A stretch of 64,000 nt of DNA from CAZDET01 sp964504335 (GTDB lineage Bacteria > Bacteroidota > Bacteroidia > Chitinophagales > Saprospiraceae), in contig CAZDET010000024.1 of the NCBI GenBank assembly GCA_964504335.1, forward strand, positions 1-64,000, written 5' to 3'. The notes under the pieces were generated by a model, which had not been told where the DNA came from, searched no databases, and saw only the letters and a list, made by a program, of their open reading frames with translations. Position 1 is the first letter of the stretch. The number at the start of each line of letters is the position of its first letter. This document shows, piece by piece, positions 42,501 to 51,500 of the stretch. A program made the position numbers and the translations under genes.

Positions 42501-44758
42501 AGGGATGCATCAAATTGGAGGCGCATGCCCGGCTCCAGCCGACCGGTCACGGATGCCTGCAGGCTCAGTGGACGAAGTTGCCAGCTGTCGATCGTATCCT
42601 GCAAGGGGCCTTTAAAAAATCGACCTGCCCGAAAGTTGTCGAAGCTCAGTTGAACATCCAGATTTTCCGGCCGGTAATGCCCCAGTATAGCCAGCCGGCC
42701 GTTACTGGTTTCGACGGGAAGCTCAAATTCCAGGCTATCGAGACCGCCCCGGATACGCGCCTGCTGTACCAGGAAGTCGGGCACACGAAGGTATTCGGGC
42801 AGCAGGCTAACCGGTAGCAGGGAGCGAATCTCCGCCGCCAGAACGGATAGGTCGCTGATACCGAGATCTAGCTGAAGTTGATCCGGATCAATTGCATTTG
42901 CCAGGGTACCCGCCGTGCGCAGATAGGTTTGGCCGCCGGGTAGCGTCAGTTGGAGATCGACGGAGAGGTTTTCTACAGGGCCGGTAATGGTACCGGTACC
43001 TTGCAGGAAGTCCGGCAAGCGGTATTCCGGGGGAATGGTGCCCGGCGGCAAGTAGGCCAGCAGGGTGTGGCGGGTGACCAGCAGATTGTCCAGAGTTATG
43101 TCCAGTCGGGAATTGGGATAGCCCATCGGGTTGAATACGCTCCCCTGAGTACTGACCTGAGACAGATACGGCGCATCGGCCCGATCTTCAAGGGCAAATA
43201 GCTCCAGTTGCAGGTTTCGATTCTGGTAGCGAAAGCGGCCGGAAGCCTCCAGACGTCGTGGCCAGGAAATGTCTGGTGGTAGCAAATCCTCGGGCAACAG
43301 CGGAAGCAGCTCGCCCGGCGACACGACCAATTTACTGAGCAGTAGATCACCGGCCAATCGGACCGAATCGAAGGGATGCTGCACCGATCCACCCGAGCGC
43401 AGCACCACCCCCGGTCCGTTGACATTCAGCAGGGAAAATTGGAGGTCATCACTGCTTCCCCGTCCTCGAATATCGAAGGAAACGGTTTCGTTCGGCCTGC
43501 TACCAAGCAGGGGAACTTCCCTTAATTGAGGGGCAAGCAGCAACAGGTCGCGAAAGCCGATCTTACCCCTAAGATCCAGGTCGGCCCGCAGGCTTTCCAA
43601 ATCGGCTTCACCGGAAAAGTTGTAGTGGATATCCGTGGTAGTGGTTGTAATGCCGCTGTACGTGGTTTGCAGGGTAAAATCATTCAAGCTAATAGACTGC
43701 GGCGTGTACAGTACGGATCCCTTTGTGTGGGAGAGCGCGAGGCCACTTCGTTCCCGAGCCTGTAATTGGCGGATAGTGGAATAAATACTATCCCCTGTGT
43801 ATCGAATATCCTGCAGATCGATCTGGATACTTCCCAGCAGTAGATGGTTGTAGTCGATCCCCTCGGCAGTCGGATCGCCCGGTAAATCCAGCTGAAACGA
43901 ACCGTCGGTCAATTGAAAACGAGGAGCTGTCAGGGTAATACTGGAATCCAATAATAAGTGCGCGTCCTGTAATTCAGTGGCGCTGAGGTAGGCCTGAAGG
44001 CCGAGGCTATCCATTTGCATCCGGTAGCCTGTTTCGATGATCTTTAAGCGATTGATCGCTACTTCCAGGGGTTGCGTCGCAGTGGTGTCGGTTGATTCCG
44101 GGCTTGCCCCTAATTCTACCCGGACTCGACTGTCGTGCAGGCTGAGGTATTCAATTAGGTACCGGCCTTCCGTGAGATTGAAATCAGCCGTCTTACTCCG
44201 GAATTGGCCGACGTCCAAATCGAGCAGCAGGCCGTTTGGATCATCCTGATAATAGAAATTGATATTTGAAAGTGCCAGTTTAGCCTGGAGAATCCGGATA
44301 GTCCAACTACTGCTTGTCGTATCTTCCGGTCCAGGAGCGGTATCCGAAGGAGCGAAAGCTGTCGTCAGAAAATCGATATTGGAAGTGGAGTCGGTGATCA
44401 TTATCTGACCGTAGACATCTTTAAGATCAATACCTTCAATGACTACTTCCCGGTCGAGCAACGCCCACATGTCGAGGTCGACACCAAGCGTTCGGAGACG
44501 GAATAGGGAATCACCTTCCGGCGTATTCAGGTGCAGGTCGGCCAGTTCAATACTGGTAGGCAGTTTCCAGCGGATACTACCAATGCCCAGATCGGTATCG
44601 AGTCGATTGGTCAGATACTTTTCTACTTGTCCGGTAAGGAATCGCTGTACAGCGGGCATCCGCTGAGCGAGGAGCACAATGAGGATCAGGGCCACCAAGG
44701 AGCCGATTAGCCAGGCAGAAAAACGCAAGAGGCGAGCTGGGAGGCGGCGTGTCGTCAT
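39503..44758 (-). CDS. tamB: TamB: inner-membrane-anchored translocation/assembly module
   Basis: The product has 1751 residues. One N-terminal transmembrane helix (about 12-30, FSAWLIGSLVALILIVLLA) anchors it in the inner membrane. A very long run of AsmA/TamB-type beta repeats follows (LDTDLGIGSIRWKLPTSIELADLHL and onward). The C-terminal DUF490 domain (about 1250-1700) has DLSGQLKGNLQVGGTTEQPRLNGDLRFQEAAL, GEIDLDADVDISG-like strands and YPDIFGNAELQSVERALRNLRQVPSQLNQQAFALLLLQGF. It ends in VDFGYESFETAEG and SKRLLNDRLVISVDG. TamB proteins form a hydrophobic groove across the periplasm. tamL follows within 50 bp, so the two form an operon. Confidence 0.94.
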   Translation of the reverse strand: MTTRRLPARLLRFSAWLIGSLVALILIVLLAQRMPAVQRFLTGQVEKYLTNRLDTDLGIGSIRWKLPTSIELADLHLNTPEGDSLFRLRTLGVDLDMWALLDREVVIEGIDLKDVYGQIMITDSTSNIDFLTTAFAPSDTAPGPEDTTSSSWTIRILQAKLALSNINFYYQDDPNGLLLDLDVGQFRSKTADFNLTEGRYLIEYLSLHDSRVRVELGASPESTDTTATQPLEVAINRLKIIETGYRMQMDSLGLQAYLSATELQDAHLLLDSSITLTAPRFQLTDGSFQLDLPGDPTAEGIDYNHLLLGSIQIDLQDIRYTGDSIYSTIRQLQARERSGLALSHTKGSVLYTPQSISLNDFTLQTTYSGITTTTTDIHYNFSGEADLESLRADLDLRGKIGFRDLLLLAPQLREVPLLGSRPNETVSFDIRGRGSSDDLQFSLLNVNGPGVVLRSGGSVQHPFDSVRLAGDLLLSKLVVSPGELLPLLPEDLLPPDISWPRRLEASGRFRYQNRNLQLELFALEDRADAPYLSQVSTQGSVFNPMGYPNSRLDITLDNLLVTRHTLLAYLPPGTIPPEYRLPDFLQGTGTITGPVENLSVDLQLTLPGGQTYLRTAGTLANAIDPDQLQLDLGISDLSVLAAEIRSLLPVSLLPEYLRVPDFLVQQARIRGGLDSLEFELPVETSNGRLAILGHYRPENLDVQLSFDNFRAGRFFKGPLQDTIDSWQLRPLSLQASVTGRLEPGMRLQFDASLNEQGTGTIFQTAGLLADTIYRANLAFSHPDFRALGRGSYRLEDSVAIVDGRLQVERIDLGRWDLSDRPLELSGSLEASSTGLRTDRLNARIFLDDLRIRSDTALFYADSLLATAVLNAGENEVHVRSDIADLTLDGTFQPETIADEFQHFLRKYWEDRKVPDSISLVQDSWVDIEFEIKNPQPLTSGIIPGLSDLSKGKAAIVYRDNQPELLVNVQLPRLQYSGIKLDSLLLDVRGDTANLYYKAEWRNVQIGNQFALGQTTLLGESESDALRVALEIRDSQDTLRHRLSALVDPETDSLRVRMADRQLLNYETWQIPDDNLVELLPEQLMVNNWSLKNGPQSISIYTPKPNHVFVDFSNFDIATASRLINSEEELASGRINGTLEADQLFGELEFSSDLMVSDLTVLSAPLGDLSAHVASPRPGSFDLNVGLRGDGTNLSVVGNYLQSGALDLQVAVDRLRLSSIEPLTGGQLSDLSGQLKGNLQVGGTTEQPRLNGDLRFQEAALQVAMLGAQFQIGDQPIEFEDDQIRIDRLLLIDSLGNRATANGTIILRSSTDYLLDLDVQAEGFLALNSTEADNELYFGDLIIDADVDISGPADAAVVRVRAEPQNGSSLTYQLLSSDVRRAREENGVRRYVEMARWDQVFQVEAFNEKAVRRATGYTINADLKVDPDLDFKVVTNIITGDAFEGSGDGTISFQQFPDGRQEMTGRVTMVEGKYDFSFSGLSREFTIEPESYLQWTGDVLNPELDLTILYEVRTSAYPLVAQYAEAGDESVRQKQTFQVAIHLDGTLRETTIETDIRYPDIFGNAELQSVERALRNLRQVPSQLNQQAFALLLLQGFINLEGEPQADNEGIEEAAANTLASVLTNQLNNFANRYLGFVDVDFGYESFETAEGATQSDVRLSLSKRLLNDRLVISVDGVATTISGDDSNSGSQTYLDNISAEYLLDDNGTLRIKIFNDRERNTLLLGDVVRIGGRLVFSKDFDEIRFLGKGKN

Positions 44759-44817
44759 GTCAATTATTCGGAGAAAATAGAGTCAGTGGTTTGTACATTG
44801 CCAACGCAGCGTCCGAA

Positions 44818-46119
44818 ATGGAGTTCGGACGAATACCTCAAGTAGACGAATTCATGATGGTTTCAGCACTTAAGCGACAACGGCAAATTTTCCTGGGCGG
44901 GGTCGGTGGCCGCCGCCCTCGAGTACCCATCGACACCTTCGAACTGGAGCAAGCCGCGAAGTGGCGATTATCATCCAACGCCTATGCCTACATTGCGGGG
45001 GGAGCGGGAGCGGAGCACACGGTAACGCGCAACCGGACGGCCTTCGAGCGATGGGCCATTGTGCCGCGGATGCTGCGCAATGTTTCGGAATACGAGCTAC
45101 AGATCGATTTGTTGGGGAAAAAGCACCCGACGCCCTTCCTGCTGGCTCCCATTGGGGTGTTAGACATGGCACACCGACAAGCCGACCGGGCAGTGGGCCG
45201 GGCTGCCAGTGCCGAGGGCATCCCCTACATCTTCAGCAACCAGGCCAGTGTGCCCATGGAAGATGTAGCCGGGGCGATGGGCAATGGCACCCGCTGGTTT
45301 CAGTTGTACTGGAGCAAAAACCGGGAATTAGTAGCCAGTTTCGTGCGGCGTGCTGAAGCCTGCGGGTGTGAGGGGCTGGTGGTGACCCTCGACACCACTA
45401 TGCTTGGTTGGCGGGCGCGGGATCTCGACCTGGCTTACCTTCCCTTCCTGCGTGGGCGCGGTATCGCTCAATACACCAGTGATCCCGTCTTTCAGCGCAT
45501 GCTCGATGAGCCGGAGGTGGCCGAAGCAGATGCGCCCAAACGCCGGCTGTCGGCCGAAACGCTGCGCACGGTCGTTCAACTAATGCGCAACTATCCCGAC
45601 TCCCTCTTGCGCAACCTGCGCACCGGGCGCCCGATGCGGGCAGTGCGTACCTTTATTGCGACCTATACCAATCCCGCCTTGCAGTGGGATGATTTACCCT
45701 TTTTGCGTGCACATACGCAGCTTCCCATTTTGCTGAAAGGAATCCTGCATCCGGACGATGCGCGTCGCGCCCTCGATGCCGGCGTCGACGGGCTGATTGT
45801 AAGCAATCACGGCGGCCGGCAGGTCGACGGAGCCATTTCCAGCATCGAAGCACTTCCAGACATCGTAGAGGCCGTGGCAGATCAAGTACCGGTACTGTTG
45901 GATAGCGGTATTCGAACTGGTGCGGACGTGTTTAAAGCTCTGGCCCTCGGAGCGCGGGCCGTGTGCATCGGTCGCCCCTACGCGTACGGGCTGGCTATTG
46001 ACGGCGAACGGGGCGTACGGGCTGTATTGCAAAACCTGAAAGCCGATTTTGAATTAACCATGCGGCTGAGCGGCTGCCGGAACGTCCGGGAGATCAATCG
46101 GGAGTGTTTGATGTGCTGA
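44818..46119 (+). CDS. FMN-dependent alpha-hydroxy-acid oxidase/dehydrogenase
   Basis: The product has 433 residues from ATG 44818. The frame opens at 44749, but that would overlap the start of divergent tamB; ATG 44854 is another choice. The TIM barrel of the glycolate oxidase/L-lactate dehydrogenase family is clear. It has YAYIAGGAGAEHTVTRNRTAFERWAIVPRML, PFLLAPIGVLDMAH, EGIPYIFSNQASVPMEDV, GTRWFQLYWSKN, GLVVTLDTTMLGWRARDL, LPILLKGILHPDDARRALDAGVDGLIVSNHGGRQVDG with the catalytic His, and LLDSGIRTGADVFKALALGARAVCIGRPYAYGLAIDGE. It oxidises an L-2-hydroxy acid, lactate being the usual guess, to the keto acid. The stop lies 2 bp before the scaffold gap. Confidence 0.92.
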   Translation: MEFGRIPQVDEFMMVSALKRQRQIFLGGVGGRRPRVPIDTFELEQAAKWRLSSNAYAYIAGGAGAEHTVTRNRTAFERWAIVPRMLRNVSEYELQIDLLGKKHPTPFLLAPIGVLDMAHRQADRAVGRAASAEGIPYIFSNQASVPMEDVAGAMGNGTRWFQLYWSKNRELVASFVRRAEACGCEGLVVTLDTTMLGWRARDLDLAYLPFLRGRGIAQYTSDPVFQRMLDEPEVAEADAPKRRLSAETLRTVVQLMRNYPDSLLRNLRTGRPMRAVRTFIATYTNPALQWDDLPFLRAHTQLPILLKGILHPDDARRALDAGVDGLIVSNHGGRQVDGAISSIEALPDIVEAVADQVPVLLDSGIRTGADVFKALALGARAVCIGRPYAYGLAIDGERGVRAVLQNLKADFELTMRLSGCRNVREINRECLMC

Positions 46120-46121
46120 TG

Positions 46122-46221
46122 NNNNNNNNNNNNNNNNNNNNNNNNNNNNNNNNNNNNNNNNNNNNNNNNNNNNNNNNNNNNNNNNNNNNNNNNNNNNNNN
46201 NNNNNNNNNNNNNNNNNNNNN
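46122..46221. other. Scaffold gap of 100 Ns
   Basis: Exactly 100 Ns, the conventional filler for a gap of unknown length. The FMN oxidase ends just before it and the TonB receptor begins 81 bp after it, so genes may be missing here and the adjacency of the two sides is not proven. Confidence 0.98.
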
Positions 46222-46302
46222 ATGCCGTACCATCGGATAAAAATTAAAGTTATTAACGTATTAAAGCCTCGTCGCAGACGGCCTTAAAGCATTAAAAAAT
46301 TC

Positions 46303-48543
46303 ATGATTCGACATATCTTCCTATTTAGCCTTCTGGCCCTCTTTTTGGGGGTATTTGATGCCGCTGCTCAAATCCGGTTGCAGGGTAGGGTGCTTTCAAA
46401 AGCTGGGGAAGAACCGTTGGTCGGAGCATCTGTCCTGGTAGAAGGCACCGCTCGGGGTGCCGTCACTAATGAAGAGGGCCGTTTTGAACTAACGGTTGAT
46501 ACCGCTACTTACCTTCAGGTTTCCTACGTTGGTTTTTTGCCGCAGCGGGTTAGAGGGGTGCCCGATTCGGTAGCGCGCATTATCCTGACTCCCGACCCCG
46601 GAGCGCTTTCGGAGGTGCTTGTTCTTACGCCGTCTGAACGGAGCTTCAGCGGGCTGCAATATGCCGCGCCTTACTTACGGCTCAGCGGGACCAATTTGGA
46701 GACTGATGATGGATTTCAGCTAACCACCCAACTGGATGGACTGGCGGGGGTGCAAGTGCAAAACGGAGCATTGAATACCAATCGCCTCAGTATTCGGGGC
46801 ATTGGAGCGCGGACTCCCTTTTCTACTAATCAGGTGCGTTTGTTTTGGAATGACATTCCCGTCACCAACGGTGCCGGGGAAAGTGCCCTGGAAGATCTGC
46901 CGGCGGGAGCCGTTGAGATGGTTACGGTGTTCCGAGGGCCGGCACCGCCGGTTTTGGGAGCCAATCTCGGGGGAGCGATCCAACTGACGAGTCCGGCACC
47001 AGCTCAGGGTGGTTGGAATATCGGAACCACGGTGGGCGAATTCGGCCGTCGCCACCATCAGCTGCGGCTCGATCTGGCCCCGTCCGATAGCTGGCGCAGC
47101 ACCCTGCATGTAAGTGCCCTCTACAGCGACGGCTACCGCAATAACAATGACTTCCGCCGATTGGCCGCCACGCTCTTCGGCGCGATCGGCAAGACCTCCA
47201 GCTGGTCGTATCTGGTGCACGCCCGGCACATTAAGGCTGAGATTCCCTCCTCCCTCAACGCGACGGACTTCGTCGAACGCCCCGAACGCGCCGCCTTTAC
47301 CTGGGAAGCCGTGAATGCCCGCGAAGATCAGACCAATCTGCTCGGGGGCATTACTCACCATTTTTTGCCCCTCGGCAGCGATTGGCAAGCCACCACCACG
47401 CTTTTCGCAGGGTTGTTTGCCAACGACGAGGTGCGCCCGTTCAATGTCTTACAGGAAGACAGCCCGTTTGCCGGGTTGCGCACATCCTGGACGTTCGACC
47501 CCGCCGGCCCCCTGCTGCTCCGCGTCGGCGGCGAAGTATTCGGCGAGCGCTACGAGCAAGCGACTTTTGAAACCCTGGAAACCGGTGAGAGCGGCAACCT
47601 TTTGGCTGCCCAGGGGCAGCGACGCTGGTATACCGTCGCTTTTTTGGAAGGGCACTACTCCATCCGGCCTTCCCTGCGAGTGGAGGCTGGCCTTACGCAC
47701 CGGCGAGCAGGCTACCGATTACTGTCGGTAGCAGAAGAGGCGACGACTAATCTCGATGCCAGCCTTTTACCGAACCTTCGGCTGAGCTACGATTGGGAAG
47801 CACCGAGGCTCAACTTATTTGCACTGGTCAGCCGGGGAATTACCAATCCGGATCCCGGGGAAGTCCTGGCGCTTACCGGTGCGCAACGGCCCGATCTTGC
47901 CCCTCCAACGGGATGGAACTACGAGGCCGGACTGCGCAGTTTGCCGGGAAGGGGGCGTATCGGCTTCGAGCTAACCGCCTTTCGAATCGATCTGGAAAAC
48001 GAATTGGTGGCTCGCCAGACTGCCGACCAACAAACTTTTTTCATCAACGGCGGGGAAAGCCGCTACCGGGGCATCGAAGGGCTGCTGGATCTCGACCTGT
48101 CCGGCAGGGGGTTGGAGCTGCGGTATCTAACGAGCCTATCCCTTGGCGATTATATCTACCGGTCATTCATGGATAATGGCACCGACTTTAGCGGCAATCA
48201 CATTCCGGGCATTCCACGCACCCGCTGGCTCCATCGCCTGAGAGTGGGTATTCCGATTCTCGAACTCGCCACCACCCTAACCTATACCGACCCCATTCCC
48301 GTAAACGATGCTAATACCACGAGCAGCCCCGCCTACTGGCGGCTGGACCTACGTTTGAATAGCGAGTTTACTCTATGGGATGACCTCGGAGTCCGCGCAT
48401 TTGCCGGAGTAGAAAACCTGACCGACGTCCATTACGCCAGTCAGGTTCAGATTAATGCTTCGGGTTTCGGCGGCAACGCTCCCCGGCATTTTTATCCGGG
48501 CTTACCGCGTTACTTCTACCTCGGAGTTAGTTTTGGCGGATGA
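46303..48543 (+). CDS. TonB-dependent receptor, substrate unknown
   Basis: The product has 746 residues. The signal peptide (1-22, LFLGVFDAAAQ) leads to a carboxypeptidase-regulatory-like domain (RLQGRVLSKAGEEPLVGASVLVEGTARGAVTNEEGRFEL). The plug (about 110-230) has LETDDGFQLTTQLDGLAGVQVQNGALNTNRLSIRGIGARTPFSTNQVRLFWNDIPVT and VEMVTVFRGPAPPVLGANLGGAIQLTSP. The barrel ends LGVSFGG. The plug wording resembles siderophore or FecA-like receptors. It stands alone: upstream is the scaffold gap and downstream the converging alpha-amylase, and no SusD partner is present, so linkage to starch use is not supported. Confidence 0.9.
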   Translation: MIRHIFLFSLLALFLGVFDAAAQIRLQGRVLSKAGEEPLVGASVLVEGTARGAVTNEEGRFELTVDTATYLQVSYVGFLPQRVRGVPDSVARIILTPDPGALSEVLVLTPSERSFSGLQYAAPYLRLSGTNLETDDGFQLTTQLDGLAGVQVQNGALNTNRLSIRGIGARTPFSTNQVRLFWNDIPVTNGAGESALEDLPAGAVEMVTVFRGPAPPVLGANLGGAIQLTSPAPAQGGWNIGTTVGEFGRRHHQLRLDLAPSDSWRSTLHVSALYSDGYRNNNDFRRLAATLFGAIGKTSSWSYLVHARHIKAEIPSSLNATDFVERPERAAFTWEAVNAREDQTNLLGGITHHFLPLGSDWQATTTLFAGLFANDEVRPFNVLQEDSPFAGLRTSWTFDPAGPLLLRVGGEVFGERYEQATFETLETGESGNLLAAQGQRRWYTVAFLEGHYSIRPSLRVEAGLTHRRAGYRLLSVAEEATTNLDASLLPNLRLSYDWEAPRLNLFALVSRGITNPDPGEVLALTGAQRPDLAPPTGWNYEAGLRSLPGRGRIGFELTAFRIDLENELVARQTADQQTFFINGGESRYRGIEGLLDLDLSGRGLELRYLTSLSLGDYIYRSFMDNGTDFSGNHIPGIPRTRWLHRLRVGIPILELATTLTYTDPIPVNDANTTSSPAYWRLDLRLNSEFTLWDDLGVRAFAGVENLTDVHYASQVQINASGFGGNAPRHFYPGLPRYFYLGVSFGG

Positions 48544-48571
48544 AGCCTGAAATTTTTGGTTCACGTTTCAT

Positions 48572-51500
48572 CTACTGGACGATGAACCGTTTGGTATACA
48601 TCTTGCCTTCGTGTATGAGCTGTACAGTATACAACCCGGCGCTGAATGCGGAGTGATTTAGCGGAATCGATTGCACAGTATCCTCTACATTATCCAGTTG
48701 TTGGTACCAAACGATTTGACCCAGGTAATTCCGAAAGACAACTTCGATATCCTGGCGATGGAAGGCCGAGAGATCGAGGGTAACCATTTCGGTAGCCGGA
48801 TTCGGATAGAGATGAAACTGCCTGAGCGGGTTGTTCGCATTCGAATCGGTGGCAATTGAACTGGTCGGTGCGTGTAGATCGTCTTCTTCGTCATCATCAT
48901 CTTCCTCCTCGTGCGGAGGCACGAGGGTTGCGATTGCCTCTGCACTATTTCCGGCGGCATCCGTAGCCGTACATACTAGAGTAAGCGCTGGGCCTTCGAC
49001 CTTCTTCAGACTGCCATCGCGATTGAATTTGAATTCCAGTTCTTTTTCATCTTCTTCCAACTCGACCTTGAAGCCGTCTGCTTCTGCGTCGGTGAGGGGA
49101 ATTCCTCCGGCGGCCAGTATTTCAGCCCAGAAAGCTTGTGGGTCGGGGGCCTCTACCTTAACGGAGTTTTTCGGCACATTGATTTCAAGTTTCTTACGGT
49201 TCTTCCGTTTGAATCGAACCTTTGGGTTCGTCAGGCTCAGTATGGCAAGTACGGAAGCAATGCTTGGAGCAGGATCACAACCGTCGGTGGCGCTACAAAG
49301 AGCCTTAAACTTACCCTCCAATTCGTCATCGTCCTCCTCACCGGACAGGCGCTGCCATTCAGCGGTGACGGAGGGGGCTTCCCGATCTACTACCGTTACA
49401 GTTATGGTACACGTGCTGGTATTGCCGGCCGCATCGGTCGCCGTTGCAATTACCTGGGTGGTGCCAATGGGGAAGAAGCTGCCGGGCTCCTGGCTGTAGC
49501 TGATGGTGGCACCGCAATCATCGGTAGCGGTAGCGGCAAACTCGACGCTTGCGCCGCATTGCCCATCCGTATTATCCACCACAATATCACCCGGACAAGT
49601 GATGGTCGGTGGACCGAGGTCCACTTCGCTGATCACCACATCGATAGATGAAGTGCAGCCCGCGGCGTTTTCAGCGGCTATGGTGTAGCTGCCGCCGGCT
49701 AAGCCGCTAAGGGAGAAGGTATTGGAAGAGAGGGTGACGGGCTGTCCATCATTTACGGTGTAGGTAATTGGCAATGCCTCCGTATCGACTGCGACGGTGA
49801 AGGCCCCTTCGTTCGCTCCGGGGCAGGTGGACTGGCTTTCTAACAGGCTCAGGTTGCAAGTCAGACGGCACACCTCAAATTGATCGATGTACATATTGGC
49901 CGGGGCGTTGAAGCCGGCGTCAAAATTGAAGAAGCGAATTTGGGTAGGTACTTGTCCGTTGGCGTAGGTCTTGAAGCGACCGGCGAAGGTTTGAGTAAAT
50001 CCGCTTTCCAATTGCACCACCGACATTTCGTAGGTATCATTTGCCCCGACGGTAATTTGGAAGATCAGCCCTTCGTCGGTAAAGGGCAGGCCGGTCGGTT
50101 GAGCACCGTTCGCATCGTTCACGCGGTACGTGGCTTCGCCACCGATGAAGAAGGCCTCCAGGAGGTTCTGGCCACTTGCGTTCTGGAGGCCGAATCCTAC
50201 CGTGCCGCCTATGTCGATAAATCCGTTGTCGAAGCCAAAAGATAGTTGCGTATTTGGCGTAAGTGGCAGTGCGAATGGTCGGGTGGCCTCGGACAGATCC
50301 CCTGAATTAGCGTACAACCCGAGCGCGGTTCCATTTACATCGATGTCGCCGTCGCCGTTGGCGTCGCCGTTTCCATTATTCGTAGAGGTGAAGCGGAAAT
50401 GGCCGCCGGTAGAGGGGTTGTTGTTATTGGTGGCCAGTACCCAGGGAGCGAAGCCGCTACCGCCGTTGTCGCCATTTTGCCAACCATCGAAGTAGACTTC
50501 GTTGGAGGAATTATCGCTTTGGCAATCGGAAGCGGCAAAGCAGGCCGTTGGAGCGGTGAACAGGGCATTGGCGGAGAGCTGACAGGTAGGTTCATTCGTA
50601 AAGTTTACGGCAACATCGACGGCACCACCGTCGGAGTTCAAGCCGCCAAGTAAGACGGTCTGCGGGCTGCCGGTAATGGCAAACAGCTGGCCGTTAACAT
50701 TCAGGAACCCTTCGGCCGGCGGATTCTGGTAGGTAATGATCAATTCCTGGCTGAAGGTATTGGTGAGCGGGAGGCAGGCCTTTTGAGTGCCTGCCTGTAC
50801 GTCCAGAATAGCACAGGGCGGACAAGCCTCCGGAGCGGTGAATAGGTTATTCTGCGAAATGCTACACTGCGGGTCTTCAGAAAACGAAGCGGTTACATTT
50901 ACCGGCTGTCCATCCGAATCCAACCCAACTAAAGTGATGATCTGCGGGCTGCCCGTAATGGGGAAGGACTGGCCATTGACCACCAAGTCGCCGCTGGCAG
51001 GCGGATTGAGGTAGGTAACGCGGATGTCTTGGGTATACGCATTGGTTGCCGACACACAGGCAGATTGACTCAATGCAGTCAGGTCCAATATATCACAGGG
51101 CGGGCAGGCCTCCGGGGCATTAAATAGGGCCGGCTGCGAAAGGAGGCATTCAGGATCGGCAGAAAAAGAGACGGTCACATCGACCGGCTGGCCATCGGAA
51201 TCGAGCTCGGTTAATTCAACTGTCTGTGGGCTACCGGTGATCTCGAAGAATTGCCCATTCACCACCAATTGCCCAATTTCGGGCGCATTTTCGTAGGTGA
51301 CAATTACCTCTTGGCTGTACTCATTGGTGGCTGTCAGGCAGGCGGTTTGAGCACCAGCGCTGAGGCCGGTAATGGTGCAAGGCGGTGGTGGCGCGCAAAT
51401 CTCCAGGTCGCTGAAGTAGGCATTGAACTGACCACCCGATCCAGCATTGGCGTTAAAGAGGCGTACTTGCGTGATATCTCCGGCGGCTGCCAGGGTCCCG

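Noticed and set aside
46222..46302. Short GCCTCGTC/GACGGC hairpin before the TonB receptor as a riboswitch
   Set aside because: Stem is short and imperfect; no known riboswitch core.
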